Source: CAIXSC01 sp046349935
Lineage (GTDB): Bacteria > Planctomycetota > Planctomycetia > Pirellulales > Pirellulaceae
DNA length: 64,000 bases
Assembly: GCA_046349935.1 (NCBI GenBank)
Contig: JAXMBK010000007.1
Span: 470,910 to 534,909 of the forward strand
Direction of reading: 5' to 3'
The notes below the pieces were generated by a model. That model had not been told where the DNA came from. It did not search any database and worked only from the letters and a program-made list of their open reading frames with translations. The position numbers and the translations under genes were made by a program. This document shows positions 1 through 8,481 of the stretch, one piece after another; the stretch's first letter is position 1, and each line of letters begins with the position of its first letter.

Positions 1-2
1 CC

Positions 3-1295
3 AAGCCGACGCCGACCGCCGAGGAAACGGCCGCCTACCGCAAGGAAGTCGCGCGGATGGCCGAACAGATTCGCCTCAACCAAGAGAAACTCGACGGCGA
101 CTTCGATGCCGTCCCCGGCTTCCTTGAGGCCGGGCAGGGAAGCAGCGCCAAAGTGATGCCTGTGCTGTTCTGCAAGCGTGCAGCGCTCGCCGAAACCCTC
201 AAATCGGCCGGCGTCGACCTCGATGCCGTCGAACAAGAAATCGACCGCGACCTGCAGCCGCGCAGCCGCGAATTGGCAGGCTGGCGCGGGGTCGGCGAAA
301 CCGACGTTCAACACCGCCGCGCCGACGTCCACAACGTGATCGGCGTCCTGGAAGGGGAGGGCCCGCTGGCCCAGGAAACGATCGTCATCGGCGCGCACTA
401 CGACCACGTGGGCAAAGGCGGCCCTGGCAGCGGTTCGCTCGCCCCCTCCTGGAACGTCGACGTTCATAACGGCGCCGACGACAACGCCTCAGGCACGGCC
501 TCGTTGCTCGAGGCGGCTCGATACTTCGGCAGCCAGCCGCAGAAGCCGCGTCGCCGGCTCGTCTTCATCGCTTTCACCGGCGAAGAACGCGGGCTGCTCG
601 GCAGCGCCCACTACGTGAAAAACCCCCGTTTTCCGCTCGAAAGCACCATCGCGATGGTCAACATGGACATGGTCGGCCGACTGCTCGACAACAAGCTAAT
701 CGTCTACGGCACAGGGACGGCGACCGAGTTCAATCCGCTGCTGGATCGACTCAATGAACAGCACAAATTCCTCCTCACAAAGCAGCCGGAAGGGTTTGGG
801 CCGAGCGACCACGCCAGCTTCTACGGGAAGCAAATCCCGGTGTTTCACTTCTTCACGGGGACGCACCCGGACTATCACCGTCCCAGCGACGATGCCGAAC
901 GATTGAATATCGACGGGCTGCGGCGCATCACGGCCCTGGTGTGCGATACGGTGAAGGCGATCGACGCCGCCGACAAACGGCCTGAATACAAGGAAGTGAA
1001 AGGTTCCGCGCAGATCGCTCGCTCGGGCGATCGCCCTTACTTCGGCAGCATTCCTGACTTTGCGGAAGGCGTGGAGGGCTATGCGCTGATGGGCGTAACG
1101 AAAGGCAGCCCGGCCGACCGCGCGGGACTGAAAGCGGGCGACGTCATCGTGAAGTTGGGCGACAGCCGCGTCGCCAACCTCGACGATTTCGATTTGGCGC
1201 TGCGGAAATTCAAGGCGGGAGACAAGGCGCCGGTCACCGTGAAGCGCGGCAACGAGACGCTCACGCTCACCGTCACGCTCGATCCGGCCAAATAG
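3..1295 (+). CDS. M28-family zinc aminopeptidase with C-terminal PDZ domain (5' partial)
   Basis: The reading frame is open to the first base of the window, so the N-terminus (signal peptide and probably a PA domain) lies outside; an internal ATG at 57 is unlikely to be the start. The visible part has the M28 metal-site blocks: GAHYDHVG, the NGADDNASG segment (bridging Asp), FTGEERGLLGS (catalytic Glu and Glu ligand), NMDMVGR and a late PDYHRPSDD (His ligand). A PDZ domain fills about the last 85 residues, with the typical GSPADRAGLKAGDVIVKLG carboxylate-binding core. Such proteins are secreted or periplasmic exopeptidases, and the PDZ may bind substrates or partners (inference). The next gene starts 86 bases downstream on the same strand. 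Confidence 0.85.
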   Translation, partial: KPTPTAEETAAYRKEVARMAEQIRLNQEKLDGDFDAVPGFLEAGQGSSAKVMPVLFCKRAALAETLKSAGVDLDAVEQEIDRDLQPRSRELAGWRGVGETDVQHRRADVHNVIGVLEGEGPLAQETIVIGAHYDHVGKGGPGSGSLAPSWNVDVHNGADDNASGTASLLEAARYFGSQPQKPRRRLVFIAFTGEERGLLGSAHYVKNPRFPLESTIAMVNMDMVGRLLDNKLIVYGTGTATEFNPLLDRLNEQHKFLLTKQPEGFGPSDHASFYGKQIPVFHFFTGTHPDYHRPSDDAERLNIDGLRRITALVCDTVKAIDAADKRPEYKEVKGSAQIARSGDRPYFGSIPDFAEGVEGYALMGVTKGSPADRAGLKAGDVIVKLGDSRVANLDDFDLALRKFKAGDKAPVTVKRGNETLTLTVTLDPAK

Positions 1296-1381
1296 CCGCC
1301 GGAGCGGCACGACGTCCTGCCGCCGCCGTTTTCTCCTGGATTCTGTTCATCGAGACCCTGCACGCTAGGACCCCGCCCACC

Positions 1382-2695
1382 ATGCTCCGCCTTGCCTCTC
1401 GCGTCGCACTTGCCAGTTGGCTCGTCGTCCTTTCTTTCGCAGTCTTGCGAGGGGCGGCGGCGGCCGATCCGCAGTTGGGACTCGCGGCCTACCCTAAGCT
1501 CTCCGCGACCGACTGGCCTTGGTGGCGCGGTCCCGAGCGCAATGGCAAGACGGCGCCGACGACGTCGGTTCCGACCGCTTGGAGCGACACGCAGAATGTG
1601 GCCTGGAAAGCGCCCGTCCCCGGGCGCGGCCATTCATCCCCCGTCGTCGTCGGCGAGCGCGTGTACCTGACGACGGCCGACGAGCGTCAACAAGTCCACT
1701 CGGTGCTGGCCTTTGACCGCGATTCGGGCCGGCAATTGTGGAAAACCGACGTCAGTCGCGGCGGGTTTCCAGCGCGCAATCACCCAAAAAACACCGAAGC
1801 GACCAGCACGCTGGCCTGCGACGGCGAGCGGCTCTACGCTTCCTTCTACCACCACGATTCATTGGAAGCCATCACGCTGTCGCTCGACGGACAAATCGCT
1901 TGGCGCAAGACGGCCGGCCCGTTCCATCCGCGGCGCTACGAGTACGGATACGCACCGTCGCCGCTGCTGTTCGGCGACGCCGTGATTTATTCAGCCGAAC
2001 ATGACGGCCCCAGCTACCTGACGGCGCTCGATCGAACCACCGGCGCCGTGCGCTGGAAGCAGGCCCGAAAAGAAAACATCACCTTCTCCTCGCCCGTCGT
2101 CGCCTCCGTCGGCGGCCGCCTGCAATTGCTGCTGAGCGGCGCGAACCAAGTCTCATCGTACGATCCGTCGAACGGCAAGCCGCTCTGGTCGGTCGAAGGC
2201 ACGACCGCCGCAACCTGCGGCACCATGGTGTGGGACGGCGACATCGTGATCGCCAGCGGCGGTTATCCCAAGGCGGAAACGCTGGCCGTCCGAGCCGACG
2301 GGAGCGGACAGGTGTTATGGCGAAACAACCAGAAGTGCTACGAGCAATCGCTGTTGGCGACCGCCGGCCACGTGTACGGATTGACCGACAATGGCGTGCT
2401 GTTTTGCTGGCGCGTGAAGGACGGACAAGAGATGTGGAAGCAGCGTCTGCGCGGACCGGTGAGTTCCTCGCCGATCCTCGTCGGCCAAAACATCTTTTGG
2501 GCGAACGAGTTGGGGACGACCTACGTGTTTCGCGCGACGCCGGAGCGATTTGAAAGCGTGGCGGAGAACCAATTGGGAACCGAATCGTTCGCCAGTCCGG
2601 CGGTCAGCGGCGACCGGCTCTTTTTGCGTGCGGCGACGGGTCATGGCGAGTCGCGGCAAGAGTTTTTGTACTGCCTGAAGTCGTCGAAAAATTGA
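1382..2695 (+). CDS. Secreted PQQ-like beta-propeller repeat protein
   Basis: This 437-residue protein has an N-terminal signal peptide (about residues 1-28, ending AAAA) followed by WD40-like/PQQ_2 repeats. Examples of repeat motifs are WPWWRGPERNG, VYLTTAD, DRDSGRQLWKTD, DRTTGAVRWKQ and DGQEMWKQRLRG; each repeat has a Trp near its end, as in outer-membrane-assembly and dehydrogenase propellers. No PQQ-dehydrogenase catalytic residues were recognised, so it is better called a propeller scaffold than an enzyme. The ATG at 1382 places the signal peptide correctly. Planctomycetes encode many such secreted propellers of unknown role. The following intergenic stretch of 149 bases leads to the Skp-like gene. 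Confidence 0.8.
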   Translation: MLRLASRVALASWLVVLSFAVLRGAAAADPQLGLAAYPKLSATDWPWWRGPERNGKTAPTTSVPTAWSDTQNVAWKAPVPGRGHSSPVVVGERVYLTTADERQQVHSVLAFDRDSGRQLWKTDVSRGGFPARNHPKNTEATSTLACDGERLYASFYHHDSLEAITLSLDGQIAWRKTAGPFHPRRYEYGYAPSPLLFGDAVIYSAEHDGPSYLTALDRTTGAVRWKQARKENITFSSPVVASVGGRLQLLLSGANQVSSYDPSNGKPLWSVEGTTAATCGTMVWDGDIVIASGGYPKAETLAVRADGSGQVLWRNNQKCYEQSLLATAGHVYGLTDNGVLFCWRVKDGQEMWKQRLRGPVSSSPILVGQNIFWANELGTTYVFRATPERFESVAENQLGTESFASPAVSGDRLFLRAATGHGESRQEFLYCLKSSKN

Positions 2696-2844
2696 CCTTG
2701 CTTGGTGGAGCGTCGAGCGGCATACTACGCGCCGCTTTGACCGGGAGTGGGCCGATTTGCAAGCCTCGATCCCGTTCGGAGGCGGCGCCCACGGATGTGG
2801 TGTCGCCGGTCAAGGATGACCCACATAAGCAAGGAGCGCTCCAC

Positions 2845-3570
2845 GTGAAGTATCCGAATCTCCTGGCCGCCGTTGCGGCCGCTCTCCTGTTCGTTTCGAC
2901 GACGGGCCTCGCTTTCGGCCAAGGTACGGGCGTTCGTCCGACCGCCGCCGGCGCTCGCCCGACGACCGCCGCTCCCGGCGCTGCTCCGGCCGCCGCCCCC
3001 GGCGGCGCGGCGCCGACTGCCAGCCGCGGCGGAACTCCCAGCGTCGTGGTGATCGACATCGGCGAAGTGTTCAAGCAGCACGCGGGCTTCAACCAGCAGC
3101 TCAACACGCTGAAAGAAGAAATCAAGTCGCTGGACGCCTACTACCAAGGCGAACAGAAGAAGATGGCCGGCCAGCGCGAGAAGCTGGGCACGTACAATCC
3201 GGGTTCGCCGGAGTACAAGAAGCTGGAAGAAGAAGTCGCCCGCATGGCTTCCGACCTGCAGGTCGAAATGGCGCTGAAGCAGAAGAACATCGCCGAGCAA
3301 GAGGCGAAGGTGTACTTCAACACCTACAAGGAAATCTATAAGCAGGTCGAAGTCTTCGCCGACTCGTACGGCATCACGTTGGTGCTGCGTCACAACAACG
3401 TGCAGATGGACCCGCAGAAGCGCGACACGGTGCTGCAAGGCGTGAATCGCGCGATCGTGTTCCAACGCAATTTGGACATCACCGACGAGATCGTGAAGCG
3501 CGTCAATGCGGGCGCCGCCACCGCGACTCGCCCCGCCGCTCCGGCCGCCCCCGGCCTCCCGAAGCGGTAA
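2845..3570 (+). CDS. OmpH/Skp-family periplasmic chaperone
   Basis: A GTG start at 2845 is chosen because an AAGGAG Shine-Dalgarno sits at 2831-2836 and the product then begins with a clean signal peptide (MKYPNLLAAVAAALLFVS, cleavage near FGQ). The frame is open upstream to about 2692 but that part lacks signal features. The mature protein has an Ala/Pro/Gly-rich linker (about residues 30-68), then the Skp fold: a short beta segment (VVVIDIGEVFKQH), a charged helical hairpin typical of the Skp coiled-coil tentacles, and a final strand (ITLVLRHNN). Skp shuttles outer-membrane proteins through the periplasm. A Pro/Ala-rich tail follows. lpxC begins 6 bases after the stop, so co-transcription with lipid A genes is likely, as in many Gram-negatives. 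Confidence 0.85.
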   Translation: MKYPNLLAAVAAALLFVSTTGLAFGQGTGVRPTAAGARPTTAAPGAAPAAAPGGAAPTASRGGTPSVVVIDIGEVFKQHAGFNQQLNTLKEEIKSLDAYYQGEQKKMAGQREKLGTYNPGSPEYKKLEEEVARMASDLQVEMALKQKNIAEQEAKVYFNTYKEIYKQVEVFADSYGITLVLRHNNVQMDPQKRDTVLQGVNRAIVFQRNLDITDEIVKRVNAGAATATRPAAPAAPGLPKR

Positions 3571-3576
3571 GTCGGC

Positions 3577-4506
3577 ATGGGATCCATCAAGGTCACTCGA
3601 GTTTCCTCGTATCGTAGTGGGGCTCCCTTGAATCTGAAGTTGCGCCCGCAGCGGACCATTGAGCGGTCCGTCGCGGTGGACGGATATGGGTACTGGAGCG
3701 GTCGGGACGTCCATGTCGAATTCCGGCCGGCCGCGGCGGACACGGGCATCGTGTTCGTCCGCAGCGACCTGCAGCCGCAGGTCCGCATCCCAGCTTTGCA
3801 CGCTTTACGCATCGAGACGCCGCGCCGCACGACGCTCGCCACCGGCGGCGCCACCGTCGAGATGGTCGAGCACATCATGGCGGCGCTCGCGGGCCTCGCC
3901 ATCGACAATTGCGAAGTGTGGGTCGATCGCCCCGAAATGCCGGGCTGCGACGGCTCCTCCCAAGCATTCGTCGACGCGTTGGACTCGGCCGGCGTCGTCG
4001 AACAGGACGCGCCTCGCGCGACGCTGGTCGTCTCCGACGTCATGCGCGTCGGCTGCGACGATAGCTGGGTGGAAGCGCGTCCGGCGCCGCAAGGCGGTTT
4101 GAGCGTCCGCTATCGACTCGACTACGGCTCGCAAGGACCGATCGGCAAGCAAACGTTGCAGTTGGCCGTCTCGCCGGAGACGTTCCGGCGCGAATTGGCC
4201 TCCGCGCGCACTTTTCTGCTGCAAGAAGAAGCGGATTGGCTGCGGAATCGCGGGCTCGGCTGCCGAGCGTCGATGAGCGACTTGTTGGTGTTCGGTCCTG
4301 AGGGGCCGATCGACAACACGCTGCGTTTTCCCGACGAATGCGTGCGTCACAAGACGCTCGACCTCATCGGCGACCTCGCCATGTGCGGTTGCGACATCGT
4401 GGGACAGATCGTCGCCTATCGTTCCGGACATCGGCTGAACGCCGACTTGGTCCGAGCTCTCCTGACGGAAGGTCGCCGCAGCGTCTCCTGGCGGCGGACC
4501 GGCTGA
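3577..4506 (+). CDS. lpxC: UDP-3-O-acyl-N-acetylglucosamine deacetylase
   Basis: LpxC is the zinc enzyme of the committed step of lipid A synthesis, removing the N-acetyl group from UDP-3-O-acyl-GlcNAc in the cytoplasm. At 309 residues it matches the family length (about 305 in E. coli). The VEHIMAAL block gives catalytic Glu98 and zinc ligand His99; HKTLDLIGD gives zinc ligands His258 and Asp262; RSGHRLN gives the catalytic His285. The N-terminal GVGLHSG block of proteobacterial enzymes reads GYGYWSG here, so one conserved His is a Trp. It lies 6 bases after the Skp-like gene and 26 bases before lpxA. The start could also be a TTG at 3628; the ATG at 3577 is preferred for spacing. Confidence 0.9.
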   Translation: MGSIKVTRVSSYRSGAPLNLKLRPQRTIERSVAVDGYGYWSGRDVHVEFRPAAADTGIVFVRSDLQPQVRIPALHALRIETPRRTTLATGGATVEMVEHIMAALAGLAIDNCEVWVDRPEMPGCDGSSQAFVDALDSAGVVEQDAPRATLVVSDVMRVGCDDSWVEARPAPQGGLSVRYRLDYGSQGPIGKQTLQLAVSPETFRRELASARTFLLQEEADWLRNRGLGCRASMSDLLVFGPEGPIDNTLRFPDECVRHKTLDLIGDLAMCGCDIVGQIVAYRSGHRLNADLVRALLTEGRRSVSWRRTG

Positions 4507-4532
4507 TTACTGCAGACGCGACGGAAAGACTC

Positions 4533-5342
4533 ATGCCCCCACGCATTGCCGAAACCGCGGTCGTCGACTCGCGCGCCGAACTGGGCGCCGACGTCGAGAT
4601 CGGTCCGTTCTGCATCGTGGGCCCGGAGGTCGTGATCGGCCCCGGGACGCGGTTGGCAAGTCACGTCGTCGTCGAAGGACGCACGACGATCGGCGCTCAC
4701 AATCGCATCTTTCCCCACGTCGTCATCGGCGCCGAACCGCAAGACGTCAGCTATCAGGGCGAGCCGACGCAAGTTTTCGTAGGCGACCATAACGTGATCC
4801 GCGAGGGGGTCACGATCAATCGCGCGACGATGAAAGAAGACGGGGTAACCGTCGTCGGCAGTCATTGCTATTTCATGGCGAACTGTCACGTGGCCCACGA
4901 TTGCCGCCTGGGCGACCGCATCATCATGGCCAACGGCACGCTCCTGGGCGGACACGTTCATATCCATGACGACGCCACGCTGTCCGGCGGCATCGGCGTC
5001 CATCACTTCACCACGATCGGCAGCTTTAGCTTCGTGAGCGGGCTGAGTCGCGTGTTGCAGGATGTGCCGCCTTACATGCTGGTGGAAGGCATTCCTGCAC
5101 GCCCTCGCTGCGTGAACGTCGTCGCCTTGCAACGGAATCAGTTTCCCGCCGACGTCGTCGAAGCGCTGGCGGAAGCCTACCGCCTGCTGTACCGAGCTCG
5201 AGTGGGATTGGATCACGCCCGCGAATTGCTGCGAGCGCAAGGACAAATGGCGCCAGCCGTCAACCATCTGCTGGCGTTCGTGCAAAACCAGCAGGAAGGC
5301 CGTCACGGAAGAGGTCGCGAACGTCGAAGGAACGCTGCATGA
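4533..5342 (+). CDS. lpxA: UDP-N-acetylglucosamine acyltransferase (LpxA)
   Basis: LpxA transfers a 3-hydroxyacyl chain from acyl-ACP to the 3 position of UDP-GlcNAc, the first lipid A step. The 269-residue product is built from hexapeptide repeats of the left-handed beta-helix (for example VEIGPF, VVIGPG, TTIGAH). The catalytic His is His122 in NCHVAHDC, equivalent to E. coli His125. The C-terminal helical domain follows, then a basic tail (RGRERRRNAA) that looks lineage-specific. The ATG at 4533 is chosen because family similarity begins there and GGAAAG lies just upstream; the open frame further upstream overlaps lpxC. The stop overlaps the start of the next gene (ATGA), indicating translational coupling. 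Confidence 0.92.
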   Translation: MPPRIAETAVVDSRAELGADVEIGPFCIVGPEVVIGPGTRLASHVVVEGRTTIGAHNRIFPHVVIGAEPQDVSYQGEPTQVFVGDHNVIREGVTINRATMKEDGVTVVGSHCYFMANCHVAHDCRLGDRIIMANGTLLGGHVHIHDDATLSGGIGVHHFTTIGSFSFVSGLSRVLQDVPPYMLVEGIPARPRCVNVVALQRNQFPADVVEALAEAYRLLYRARVGLDHARELLRAQGQMAPAVNHLLAFVQNQQEGRHGRGRERRRNAA

Positions 5343-6445
5343 ACCAGAAGCTGAAGATCGCCGTCGTCGGAGCCGGACACTTGGGGCGCATCCATGCGCG
5401 CTTGCTAAGCCAGCGCGAGGATGTCGAACTGGCGGGGATCATCGACCCCATCCCGGCGGCGCGCGAGGCGGTGAGTCGCGAGTTTTTTGTGCCGAGCGCC
5501 GCCGATTTCCGAGCGCTTCCGAAGTCGATCGACGCCGCCGTCGTCGCAGCGCCGACCGAACATCATCACGAAGTCGCCTTGCGACTGCTGCGCAACGACA
5601 TTCACGTCCTCGTCGAAAAGCCGCTCGCCCGCAACGTCGCGGAAGCCGATGAACTGGTCGACGCGGCCGCGCGACGCCAGCGCGTCCTCCAAGTTGGACA
5701 CGTCGAACGCTTCAACCCGGCGCTCGACGCCGTTCGTCCCCGCCTGGGTCGCATTCGCTATCTCGAGGCGGTCCGCGCCAGCGGGTACTCCTTCCGCTCC
5801 ACCGACATCGGCGTCGTCCTCGACCTCATGATCCACGATCTGGATGTGATTCTGTCGCTCGTCGCCGCCCCCGTGGTCGAGGTGGCCGCCTTCGCGACCA
5901 CGGTCGTCGGTCCGCACGAAGACATGGCGCAAGCGCGACTCACTTTCGCCGACGGTTGCATCGCCAACTTGACGGCTTCGCGAGTCCAGTGTCAAGCCGA
6001 GCGAACGCTGAAGATCTACAGCGAAGGCGCGATTGCGGACATCGACTTCAACGGCCCCGCGGCCCGCATCCTGCGCCCTGGCGCTCCGCTGCTGGATCGT
6101 TCGTTACGCGCCGATCAAGTGCCGGCCGCCGAACGCAATCAGTGGAAAGACCGCTTCTTTCAAGACGTCTTGCCGGTCGAAGACCTGGCGGTTGAGAAAC
6201 GCAACGCGATCGCCGACGAGCAATCCGACTTTGTCAACGCGATTCGTTTGCGTCAAGCGCCGCGCGTCACCGGAGTCGACGGCCGCCGAGCGCTCGATGT
6301 GGCCGAACGAATTCTAGCGCAGTTCATCTCCCCCGCGCGTCACATGCCGCTGGTGCGGCATGATGCAGCGCACGCGCCGCTGGCCGGCGGTCCGCACTTC
6401 GCCCCGGCGGCCGCACGAACGGCCGCTCTTCGGAAGGCCAGCTAG
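5339..6445 (+). CDS. Gfo/Idh/MocA-family oxidoreductase coupled to lpxA
   Basis: This 368-residue NAD(P)-dependent sugar oxidoreductase has a Rossmann fold at the N-terminus (VVGAGHLGRIHARLL), the EKPLARN motif with the conserved Lys, GHVERFNP, and a DLMIHDLDVIL segment placing the family's catalytic Asp/His. Its ATG overlaps the lpxA stop codon by 4 bases, so the two are almost certainly translated together. In some bacteria a Gfo/Idh enzyme next to lpxA (GnnA) oxidises the 3-hydroxyl of UDP-GlcNAc, and the aminotransferase GnnB then makes the 3-amino sugar that LpxA acylates. A GnnB-like gene is absent from this window, so the GnnA role is inference. The gene converges with the permease gene, 6 bases apart. 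Confidence 0.8.
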   Translation: MNQKLKIAVVGAGHLGRIHARLLSQREDVELAGIIDPIPAAREAVSREFFVPSAADFRALPKSIDAAVVAAPTEHHHEVALRLLRNDIHVLVEKPLARNVAEADELVDAAARRQRVLQVGHVERFNPALDAVRPRLGRIRYLEAVRASGYSFRSTDIGVVLDLMIHDLDVILSLVAAPVVEVAAFATTVVGPHEDMAQARLTFADGCIANLTASRVQCQAERTLKIYSEGAIADIDFNGPAARILRPGAPLLDRSLRADQVPAAERNQWKDRFFQDVLPVEDLAVEKRNAIADEQSDFVNAIRLRQAPRVTGVDGRRALDVAERILAQFISPARHMPLVRHDAAHAPLAGGPHFAPAAARTAALRKAS

Positions 6446-6451
6446 CCGCCG

Positions 6452-7993
6452 TTACGCGACGTCTCGATCCTCGAAGAACAACAGGGCGAGGAACAAGGCG
6501 ATCAGCGTGTAAATGCCGGCGTAGAGCGCCGCACTGCCCAAGTAGGCGACAGGCACGGCGTATCCGCCCGACATGGCGGCTTCCACGTTGAACGATTCCA
6601 AGTTCGGAAAGACGGTCGCAATCAAGCGGCCGAAAAACTGCACGATCTCGAATTGCCCAATGCCCGACTGCACAATCATCGGCGTGAGGTTCCCCAACAC
6701 GTAGATGGCGAAGCAGAGGATGAGGTTGGCGAGCATCGGCAAGCGCGTCGAGATGGCGACGCTGATCGCCGTCAGCACGATCGTCTCCATGAACGCCAGC
6801 AACAGCGCCGGCAATACGCTCACCATCTCTTGATGGCACAACTGCCAAGTTGCATCCTGAATGGCGCCTTCCCGCGACTCGAAGATCGGCTTGTAGGCGA
6901 CCAGGACCAGCAGCAAGAGCCCCTGAATCAAGAACAACAGGGCCACGGTCCAGAAAATGCCCATGAATTTGCCGACGATGAACGACACGCGTCCCAGCGG
7001 TTTCGATAGCACCGTGAGCGCCGTGCGTCCTTCAATTTCCTCGGCGATTTCCGTGCTCGCCGCCCAGATCGCTTGAAAAATGGCAGCCGTTAGGATCACG
7101 AGAATCCCCGACTTCTTCATCTGCTTGATGTCTTCGCCCAGTGTTCCGAAAGGCCAGACCAGCAGGGCGATGATCGCGACGACGCCCAACAGCACCAAAA
7201 TCAAGAAAACGGGCTGAGCGGTCTGCGACTTGAACGTCGCCAGCGACACGGCGGACAGTCGAGGACTCGCCAACCGCGGCGCCAGATACAATACGAACAG
7301 CACGACGGTGAACAACGCGGCCGTGGGAATCGTCCAAACTTCCGGCACGGGCGGCGTCGTCGTGATGAACATGGTGAGCTTCGCGTCGCGATCGCCCAAG
7401 TTGCGGCCGTACAGTTGACGCACCTCCGGCTCGGGCAGCATGAGACTGATGCCTTGTGCGGGAGCAATCCAAATGGCAGGCGTTCCCGAACTGATCTCCA
7501 GCTTCGCGCCGCCCGTCTTCAGGTCGGTTGCGTCCGGCGATACGGTCCGCACCTCAATGTTCTGGTCCGCTCGGAATTCAATGCGGCGAATTTCATCGCG
7601 GCGAAAACTGACCGCCAACTCCTGAAACGGCACCGCCGCAAACTCGTCTTGCGCTCGCTCCGGCGAGGCGGGCAAAGTGAACTCCACCTGCCGCACGCCC
7701 ACAGCCGGCATGCGTTGCAAACTACGCAGGACCAGCAGCGGGTTTTCGGCGACGAACGAACCGACCACTGCGAAAACGGCCAAGCAGGTGCACATCACGA
7801 GCACCGGCATGAGGACGCCTTCGCTCAACGCCTCGCGGATCTCGGCCGCCATGCGCCGCTGGAGCGCCGAGACGACGGCCCACATCAGCCCTAAGACGAC
7901 CAAGCCCGCGGTTATTCCCAGGCTCAATACCCAGACCGGCGTCAACCATTGACTGACCCATGGCAACACGGCCGGCAACATCAAGTCGAACAT
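6452..7993 (-). CDS. ABC-2-type transporter permease
   Basis: The 513-residue membrane protein has two N-terminal membrane segments (about residues 15-37 and 50-75), a soluble extracytoplasmic stretch (about 90-225), and a block of about six further segments to the C-terminus. The cytoplasmic EEIEGRTALTVLSKPLGR followed by GKFMG is the usual coupling region of ABC-2 permeases of the NosY/YhaP type. The ATG at 7993 is preferred because AGGAAG lies just upstream (about 8000-8005, read on the minus strand) and because it clears the acylphosphatase gene. No ATPase gene is adjacent, so the partner must be encoded elsewhere. The substrate cannot be deduced. Confidence 0.75.
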   Translation of the reverse strand: MFDLMLPAVLPWVSQWLTPVWVLSLGITAGLVVLGLMWAVVSALQRRMAAEIREALSEGVLMPVLVMCTCLAVFAVVGSFVAENPLLVLRSLQRMPAVGVRQVEFTLPASPERAQDEFAAVPFQELAVSFRRDEIRRIEFRADQNIEVRTVSPDATDLKTGGAKLEISSGTPAIWIAPAQGISLMLPEPEVRQLYGRNLGDRDAKLTMFITTTPPVPEVWTIPTAALFTVVLFVLYLAPRLASPRLSAVSLATFKSQTAQPVFLILVLLGVVAIIALLVWPFGTLGEDIKQMKKSGILVILTAAIFQAIWAASTEIAEEIEGRTALTVLSKPLGRVSFIVGKFMGIFWTVALLFLIQGLLLLVLVAYKPIFESREGAIQDATWQLCHQEMVSVLPALLLAFMETIVLTAISVAISTRLPMLANLILCFAIYVLGNLTPMIVQSGIGQFEIVQFFGRLIATVFPNLESFNVEAAMSGGYAVPVAYLGSAALYAGIYTLIALFLALLFFEDRDVA

Positions 7994-8003
7994 CACGCTT
8001 CCT

Positions 8004-8279
8004 CTATCCACGCACGATTCGAAATCCATCAAACTCGCCCGTCGCCGGATATCGGTGACGCTTCGAGTCTCGTATGAAGCCGCTCATCGCCCCTTCGATC
8101 GCGTCGAGAAACCGAGCCAACTCGCTCGCGTCTCCCTCCGCCACCATCTCCACTCTCCCATCCACCAAATTGCGGACAGCGCCCGTCACCTCGTACCGCT
8201 CGGCGATCGTGCAAGTCGTCTGCCGGAACCCCACGCCCTGGACGCGGCCCGAAAACAGCACTTCCCAGCGTTCCGCCAT
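8004..8279 (-). CDS. acyP: Acylphosphatase
   Basis: A 91-residue protein of the usual acylphosphatase length, hydrolysing acyl phosphates in the cytoplasm. The catalytic Arg lies in GRVQGVGFRQ and the catalytic Asn in AVRNLVDG, both in the expected order and spacing. The C-terminal FDGFRIVRG matches the family end. It stops 10 bases upstream of the permease start on the same strand, so the two are probably co-transcribed, though no functional link is known. Confidence 0.92.
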   Translation of the reverse strand: MAERWEVLFSGRVQGVGFRQTTCTIAERYEVTGAVRNLVDGRVEMVAEGDASELARFLDAIEGAMSGFIRDSKRHRYPATGEFDGFRIVRG

Positions 8280-8481
8280 CCGTCAGCCACTCCCGATCAG
8301 CCCATCGCCTTGGTCGACGCACCTGCGAAGACAAGAACCCGAGTATAGGTAGGGGCGAGTCACCCTTCTAGCGGTGCCCGATCTTGCCCGCCCCGCGATT
8401 GCCGCGCCTCGTCGCTAAACCCGGGTCGATCCCTCCAGATTGATCTTGACGCTCAACTCGCATCGCCCCTACTGTCCCCCC

